DNA of 64,000 bases from positions 1,614,928 through 1,678,927 of the forward strand of contig JAESIW010000118.1 of assembly GCA_016802295.1 (NCBI GenBank), read 5' to 3'. Numbering within the stretch: the stretch's first letter is position 1; every line of letters starts with the position of its first letter. The notes below the pieces were generated by a model, which was given only the letters and a program-made list of their open reading frames with translations, was not told where the DNA came from and ran no database searches. Source of the DNA: Brachionus rotundiformis (Eukaryota > Rotifera > Eurotatoria > Ploima > Brachionidae). Shown here in pieces: positions 57,775 through 64,000 of this stretch. Both the position numbers and the translations under genes were made by a program.

Positions 57775-59403
57775 ATGTCTTCATATAAATTAATTAAATT
57801 ATTAAAATCTCCTAATATTTATAAAGTATTATTTATTTGATAAAATAAAATAGTTCAATTAGGCTAAATGAAAATTTTAATTAGAGTGTATTTGGTCGTG
57901 GATTGGCATCAGCGACCAGTGTAAGTGATAAGGCATCTTTTCCTGGCTATAAGGGCGAATTTTCGACCGAACTTCAATTTATCTATCCGGAAAATAATTC
58001 TCAATTTCAATGCTACCGAGTTATGAACCGAAAAGGAATGATAATAGACTCGTCACATGAGCCTAAATTTGATAATAAAACTTTACTCAAAATGTACACT
58101 TATATGAATCTGTTGGCAAAATTTGATATAATAATGTATGAAGCTCAGCGTCAAGGAAGAATCTCATTTTATATGCAAAACCATGGTGAAACAGCAGCTC
58201 AGATTGGATCAGCTGCTGCTTTGGATTCTCAAGATTTAATTTATGGTAAGCTAAATTTTTAATAAACTCATATATTTTGATTTAAAGCTTAATTTATCTA
58301 AAAGCTCAATATAGAGAATCAGGTAAATAGATCTATTTTGGCTATACAAATTTTTAATAAAGTTCGAAAAGGTGTACTTATGTACAGAGGATTTACAATT
58401 CAGCAGTTTTGTGACCAAATTTATGGCAATTCGAATTCAAGCTGTAAAGGAAAACAAATGCCAGTGGTAAAATAAATATAAAATGATAAAAAATATGTAT
58501 AATTTATTAGCTAACAATTTTCAAAAGCATTATGGTTCTAAAGAGTTTAACTTTGTGACTATATCGAGTCCATTGGCAACTCAAATACCACAAGCTGTGG
58601 GAGCAGGTACAATATAAATTAATTAAATAACTAATATTTATTTTATAATTTCTTATATATAAAAGCATATGCTTATAAGAGAAAGCAAAATGGTCTGTGT
58701 GTGATTACCTATTTTGGTGAAGGAGCAGCAAGTGAGGGAGATGCTCACGCAGCCATGAATTTTGCATCAGTATTCGATGTGCCATTGATTTTTTTTTGTA
58801 GAAACAATGGATACGCCATTTCGACCCCTGTCAAAGAACAATACAGAGGCGACGGCATTGGCGCCAGAGGTCCTGCCTATGGAATAGTTACAATTAGAGT
58901 TGACGGAAACGATCTATTTGCTGTATACAACGCTACGAGAGCAGCTCGACAGATAGCAATCAAAGAATCAAGACCAGTGCTGATTGAGGCTATGACGTAT
59001 CGCCTTGGTCATCACAGCACTTCGGACGACAGCACCGCGTACAGATCAGTGGATGAAATTAATCTCTGGGAAAAGGGAGATAATCCAGTTAATAGATTTA
59101 GAAATTATCTATTCAAAAAGGGCATTTTAAATGAGGAGATTGAAAGTGAATTGAATGAAGAACACCGAAGATTGGTAAATAAATAGAAAACAAATAAAGA
59201 TTTAATTAAAATTTTATTTTTTTATAAAGATAATGGATTCTATTACCAAATCAGAGCGAACCAAAAATTTAAAACCGACTGAAATGTTCATTGATGTATT
59301 CGATACACCGTCAAAATTACTTTTGAAGCAACAGAATGAATTTCTGGAACATCTAAAACAAAATAAAGAGCATTATCCCTTGGATACATTTGAAAAATTA
59401 TGA
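57775..59403 (+). CDS. BCKDHA: Branched-chain 2-oxoacid dehydrogenase E1 alpha, copy 2
   Basis: Second BCKDHA gene. ATG 57775 opens a 17-codon basic presequence exon, joined by a phase-0 intron (57826-57884) to SVFGRGLASATSVSDKASFPG. Core motifs match copy 1: YEAQRQGRISFYM, MYRGFTIQQFCD, FGEGAASEGDAHAAMNFASV (the ThDP motif, closer to vertebrates than GDGGSSEGD in copy 1), FFCRNNGYAISTP, RLGHHSTSDDSTAYRS. The last exon (after an intron at 59174) gives a C-terminus ending YPLDTFEKL, with TGA at 59401. Both copies look intact, so they may differ in expression or partner use. Introns are mostly at the same places as in copy 1, supporting gene duplication rather than retrocopying. Confidence 0.95.
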
Positions 59404-60462
59404 TATTAATTTAACTTTTAATTTTTTTATCATTTATTATGATTTATATGTTAAGCATTTTTTTTATTATAAAAAACTATTTAAATTTAAAGTAAAATAC
59501 AAATAAAATTATTTTAGATGATTATTTTATTAATTTAATTAAGTATTATCATGCCAAAGACAAAAAAATGTCTGGTAGTTTTAGCAAAAATTGGAACAAG
59601 CTGATATTTAATTTTAATCGGATTTTAATCGATCGAATCTCAATATATTTTGATAAAAGACAAAAAGAAACTTAGCAAAATGTTAACGCAAAAGATAATA
59701 AAATAATTCAAGATATCACCAATTAAAAATTTTGTTTTTATTGACTTTTAGATAATTTTTGGTTATTATAATATTTTTTTTATTTTTTGATAGACAACTT
59801 TACCTTATTTGACTATGATGATTAATAAGAACAAAATGATAAAATTCAATAGTTAAAATGCACTTTTTTTAAATGAAAAAATTTCAAAATAATAATAAAA
59901 TTAATTTTTAGGAATAGAATTTTTTTTTAAATAAATATTTAATAGTGGTAAATTAAAATTAATTTTATTTTCTATAAAATTTTTCTTCTAAAACTGGATA
60001 GTTGACAAAAACCCTCAAGGTATTTTAGTGAAAAGATTAAATTAAGTGAAACAAAGATCATTTTCAATTAATATTTGAGACTAAAAAAACTTTTGGCTAA
60101 TCTCAATTTGTAATTTTTTCTCATTTACTAATACTCCAAAGCAAAATAATTGCCAATTATTTAACACCATAGACCTCTATTTCAAATAGACATTTTATAA
60201 ACTAAATTCTTAACTTTATCATAATTTAAAATCCTAGTCATGTACGTTTATATTTTAGCTTTGAACACCCCCCAAACTTTCATTAAAATTCATCTTGACA
60301 AGTTATATATAAAATTGAAATTGTTTTTTATTTAAGTTATGAAGAAATTAATTTTTTTTAATATATATATTTTTTTTTAAATTAAAATTTTATTAATCAT
60401 CAAAGGTATAATTAAAGTTAGTTGCCATTTTTACAATCAAGCTATACAAAACAAAGTATGCG
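59404..60462. other. Intergenic
   Basis: AT-rich, no gene seen. Holds the BCKDHA copy 2 trailer and the CARMIL promoter. Confidence 0.55.
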
Positions 60463-63199
60463 ATGATTAATTTGGACGAGGAGGAAATTATTCAAGGTAA
60501 GAAGAGATATTGTTTAGTATTGTGACAATAAATGCTAAAATTAAACAAAATAGCTTTGAATGATGTTCTTGGTAGAGAGTCAAGACGAGCGCTCCGGAAG
60601 CTGGTCAGACTCGAGCTTACCAAAACAGAAAAATTCGAAACTCGTATTCTGGTAAATATATATACCAAAGAGCTAAGTTTTATAATTCATAATTTTCTAA
60701 AATTTTTAAGTGTCTATGCGATTATAGAATATTTTTAATAACCTTATCTAAAAATAACAAACCAAACAAAGTGGAAACTATGTTCCATTTTTTTGATGTA
60801 AAAAAAATTGAAAGCCTTTCAACTAATCAAGTAAACAAACATAAAAACATATCTTTATTTTACGTAATTGTTATCTAGGTTACTTTTTTCACAAATGATA
60901 AAGAGTATAGACTTCATTCGTGTGAAAACTTGGAATCAAATGATGGTGAATTGAGTGAGATAGATGAAATTTTGCACCATTATTGTAACAATTTATTTGA
61001 CATATTTCCATCGGTTACCATCAGGTAATCAAATGATTCCATCTATTTTTATCTAATTTCCTCTAATATTTCCACTATCATGAAGAGATTTAATTGATTC
61101 AGTGAACATTCAACCGGAAAAAAGACTTGGTACAATCTACAAGGACATAAATGAGTCTAAATACCTGCGCAAAAAACTAAATCTCTGTGATTCATACTCA
61201 AAAGCCTACACAGTTTGCTGTGATTACAATTCGGTTTGCTTTTACCAAGAGGTTGTGTGGGATGTGAACATAATATACGGAAAGAATTCGCTAACCGAGT
61301 TTTCTTTGAACGATTTTGACTATGTTAACATTAAGTATTGGGAGATTAATTCTTATATAACTAAAATTAGATACATTTTTTAAAGGGATTTTTATCCGCT
61401 AATATGGGCCCTGAGGCACAACAAATGGTTCGAGTCTTTTCACTCCGAGGGAGTCAAGCTTGTAAACATATAATAAACAAAAATTAAATAAACTATTAAA
61501 AAATTTGCTAAATTTATTTAAGTCAAACGAAATGCAAGAGGAACTAATTAAAGTGTTGGTATTGCCAACCTGTAATTTTAAAAAGCTGACCCTAATTCAG
61601 TCGAATATAAAGGCAGATTTTTTCAATAAACTACAAAATTATTTTTGCCAACTAAAAGCCAAACAAACCAGCCAGCTATTGCCAATTTCAAATACCATAA
61701 CCAATTTGAGATCGATTAATTTTTCCCGTAACTCAATTGAAGACCGAGGTCTGGTTCAATTTATTAACTTGTTCAAAAATTACGAGACCAGCTCGACCCA
61801 TTCGAACCTAATCAACATTCATTTATCCAAATGTTCAATCTCTTCCAAGAGTATAAATAATCTATTTTCGACTATAAATTTGTATTTACTAAACTATTTG
61901 GATTTGTCATTCAACAATCTGAAGGAAGAACCAATTGATTTTTTCAAATATTTATCAGAGCCGAACCAATTGGTCGAGTTAAATTTGACCAGCACAGACA
62001 TTGATATTGAAAAGTTGTTCACCAGCTTGGGAAAAGGCGGCTGTGATACCAGTTTGGAAAAACTCATTCTAAACAATAATAGCAGTTTTAACAAGCTGGT
62101 TAACACTGAGAATTTGATTAAATTTTTACTCAATTCCAAAGTACTGAAGCATCTGGAGGCAGCAAACTGCAAATTACCAGCCTCGATTGTTCAGTAAGAT
62201 TTCTTTTTGTGTCTTAAATCATACTTTGTCCAAAATATAATTTTAATAAACTATTATTCACTTTTCTAAATTAAAAATAGTCTGGTCTTAAATGAAATTT
62301 ATTTTTAAAATAATAAACTAAAAAATTAAATCCAAAATTAAAAATTAATATTATTATTTTAAGAATAGTTTTGTCAAGTCTAAAGCACAATCAAAATTTG
62401 GACGGGCTTCATCTGAACTTGGCTTCGAACGATCTTGGCCCAAATATACGAAGCTTTATGTACGAGTTTAACCAGAATTATGTGATTAAAAGTGTTGACT
62501 TAAGTGATAATAGTATATTTTAATTTTTAAACAAAAATATATATTTAATTGAAAATTAATTTTAATTTAAAAGATCTTGATACAGACGCCGATTTGCTTA
62601 TAGCTCAAATGCATCACACCAATATCAGAAACCTTTGGCTGAGCCGAAACTTTCAATACTCAAAATCAAAGTAAAACTTGATCAATTGTTTGACCAGAAT
62701 AGAATAAAAAAAATTATTTTACCAGGGTTGTGGGTCGAGTGATGCATTCTCTAATTAAATGGCTAGTGTCTCAGAGCCATGGCCTTGAGCAGCTTTGGCT
62801 AGTAGACTGTCGGCTCAAAGCTGGCCTAAATGACTTAATTAGTGAAATGGGCGAGTTCAAAAAGCTCAAGTTGCTGGACATATCTGGCAATGATTTGGGC
62901 GATTTTGGTATTAATTTGCTTTCAAAATCTATCCAAGTCAATCGGTCACTAGAAACATTGATATTCGATAGATCAAATATAAGTCTAGCGTCTTATCAAC
63001 GAATCCAGGACTCGCTTAAGAGGTACAACCTACTAATTGACCACACAAAGATTAATGTTTTTAATTAAGAAATTTTACTCTAAAAACAATTCAAATACCA
63101 ATAAATGATATTTGTATTTTGTATCAAAAATCGCCAGATAAGGTGGTCGATATTGTCAAACAGGTTATGTTTCATTTTTATCTACGATATTTTTTTTAA
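60463..63199 (+). CDS. CARMIL (leucine-rich repeat, capping-protein and myosin-I linker), short form
   Basis: CARMIL proteins bind actin capping protein and myosin I at the leading edge. Ten exons add to exactly 1947 bases (648 residues). The PH-like N-terminus begins MINLDEEEIIQALNDVLGRE. The N-terminal linker (RDLIDSVNIQPEKRL, WDVNIIYG) and LRR array follow. LRRs run from about residue 190, with SIEDRGLVQFINL, LLNYLDLSFNNLKEEP and KLLDISGNDLGDFGINLL. Exon 9 ends with AG at 63022. A 47-nt intron leads to an exon at 63070 (NFTLKTIQIPI...PDKVVDIVKQ) matching the vertebrate end of the LRR region. The frame stops at TAA 63197. Vertebrate CARMIL is twice as long, with a C-terminal capping-protein interaction region, missing here unless an unseen splice from 63164 continues past the window. 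Confidence 0.86.
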
Positions 63200-64000
63200 A
63201 TTATCACTCACCCGTCCATAATTTATACCTGTCTGGTCTCAACTTAATTACTCATTTAACTAGAAAAAATATAAAAATAACTTTTCTTTTGCTGTTTTTA
63301 ATGAAATTAAGCCTAAAAAAATATTTTCACGTTTTTCTCAAAATCGAAGCATTAAGTTACGCAACTAGAAGGTATCTATATCATTAGGTAAATAGTAGAA
63401 TTAAATTTTTAAAATTAAAAAAAAATAAACTACCATCAAAGCTGTTCTGTTTTCCAATTTCTTTATAATTAACAAAACAACAAATTTTTAAAACAAAAAA
63501 AAAACAGTTTTATTATTATAATTTACACCAAGTTTTTATTAAAATTATGCTTTTGCCAAGCATGACTCAAATAAAATCTTAGAAAAATAAAGTATAAAAA
63601 ATTCATTGTCAAATGTAATTGTGATTAATCAAAGGTCAAGTCTAATTTGATTAAGAGATAAAATGGTACAGATCACCAGAGCCATGGGTGCTGAAATTAA
63701 TCACCCCTCTAGGTGGCCTAAAATGTCATTTGAAAAAACTTATACACCTTTGGCATTTCATCATTTGTCAAATATTTAAACTTATCTACAAATTAGTCAC
63801 AAAATAAATTCTTATAGATATCAATCTCCTGTTTTGTCCTCTTAAAAACAAATTTATATGAAAATTCATTCTTTTTCTCAATGTTAAAATTATAATAAAT
63901 AATTTTTAAAAATTTCGATTAATACTTTTTTTTTTTATTTTACTTTCAAGATCATCTTTATTTCCAACAAATTTGAAATAAATTATGTCTCATTTAAGGA
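63200..64000. other. Window end, AT-rich; one 38-codon open frame
   Basis: Mostly AT-rich. A GC-richer patch at about 63660-63735 holds an ATG at 63663 with 38 sense codons to TAA at 63777. Its start MVQITRAMGAEINHP is not recognised and it may be a chance frame or an exon of a gene beyond the window. Nothing else supported. Confidence 0.4.

Overview
The window is nuclear DNA of a small, very AT-rich animal genome. Genes are split by spliceosomal introns, many only 45-55 nt long (GT...AG, typically a poly-T stretch then AAG or TAG), and every recognisable protein has metazoan relatives (dystrophin, ORP5/8, stomatin, annexin, CARMIL, WRAP73, PPP1R36). A compact protostome such as a rotifer would fit, but that lineage guess is inference only.

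Layout. 1-16.7 kb, plus strand: the 3' half or more of a dystrophin gene. It has a spectrin-repeat rod, a probable internal TATA promoter, an alternative 3'-terminal exon, then the WW, EF-hand, ZZ and coiled-coil C-terminus. 16.7-20.1 kb looks empty. 20.1-23.3 kb (+): an ORP5/ORP8-type lipid-transfer protein. 24.9-26.3 kb (-): a stomatin. 29.4-31.9 kb (-): an unusual protein with a CFAP97-like N-terminus and a divergent annexin core. 32.8-33.6 kb (+): a TIGAR-like phosphatase. 34.1-34.6 kb (-): a COX6B-like subunit with a long N-terminal extension. 35.5-38.5 kb (-): importin beta-1. 39.6-41.1 kb (-): the mitochondrial 2-oxoglutarate/malate carrier.

The 42-60 kb stretch is rich in local duplications. 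There are two BCKDHA (branched-chain 2-oxoacid dehydrogenase E1 alpha) genes 14 kb apart and two PP1-docking ankyrin genes. A PPP1R36-like gene lies nearby, and so does a single-exon copy of the C-terminal half of XMAP215/CKAP5. Three identical tRNA-Lys genes are interleaved with three short secreted proteins resembling the pesticin/T4-type lysozyme family, perhaps an old acquisition from bacteria. An intron-containing tRNA-Met is also here. WRAP73 (55.9-57.6 kb) and a short CARMIL (60.5-63.2 kb) follow.

The genes do not form one pathway. Recurring themes are cytoskeleton and membrane linkage (dystrophin, CARMIL, annexin, XMAP215, WRAP73), mitochondrial metabolism (two BCKDHA genes, the carrier, COX6B) and PP1 regulation. 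Both N gaps are flanked by near-identical 103- and 123-base sequences, which marks unmerged contig ends rather than biology. The most interesting candidates are the lysozyme-like/tRNA-Lys cluster, the CFAP97-annexin fusion, the single-exon XMAP215 C-terminal gene and the alternative dystrophin isoforms. All identifications come from recognition by eye; no database search was run.
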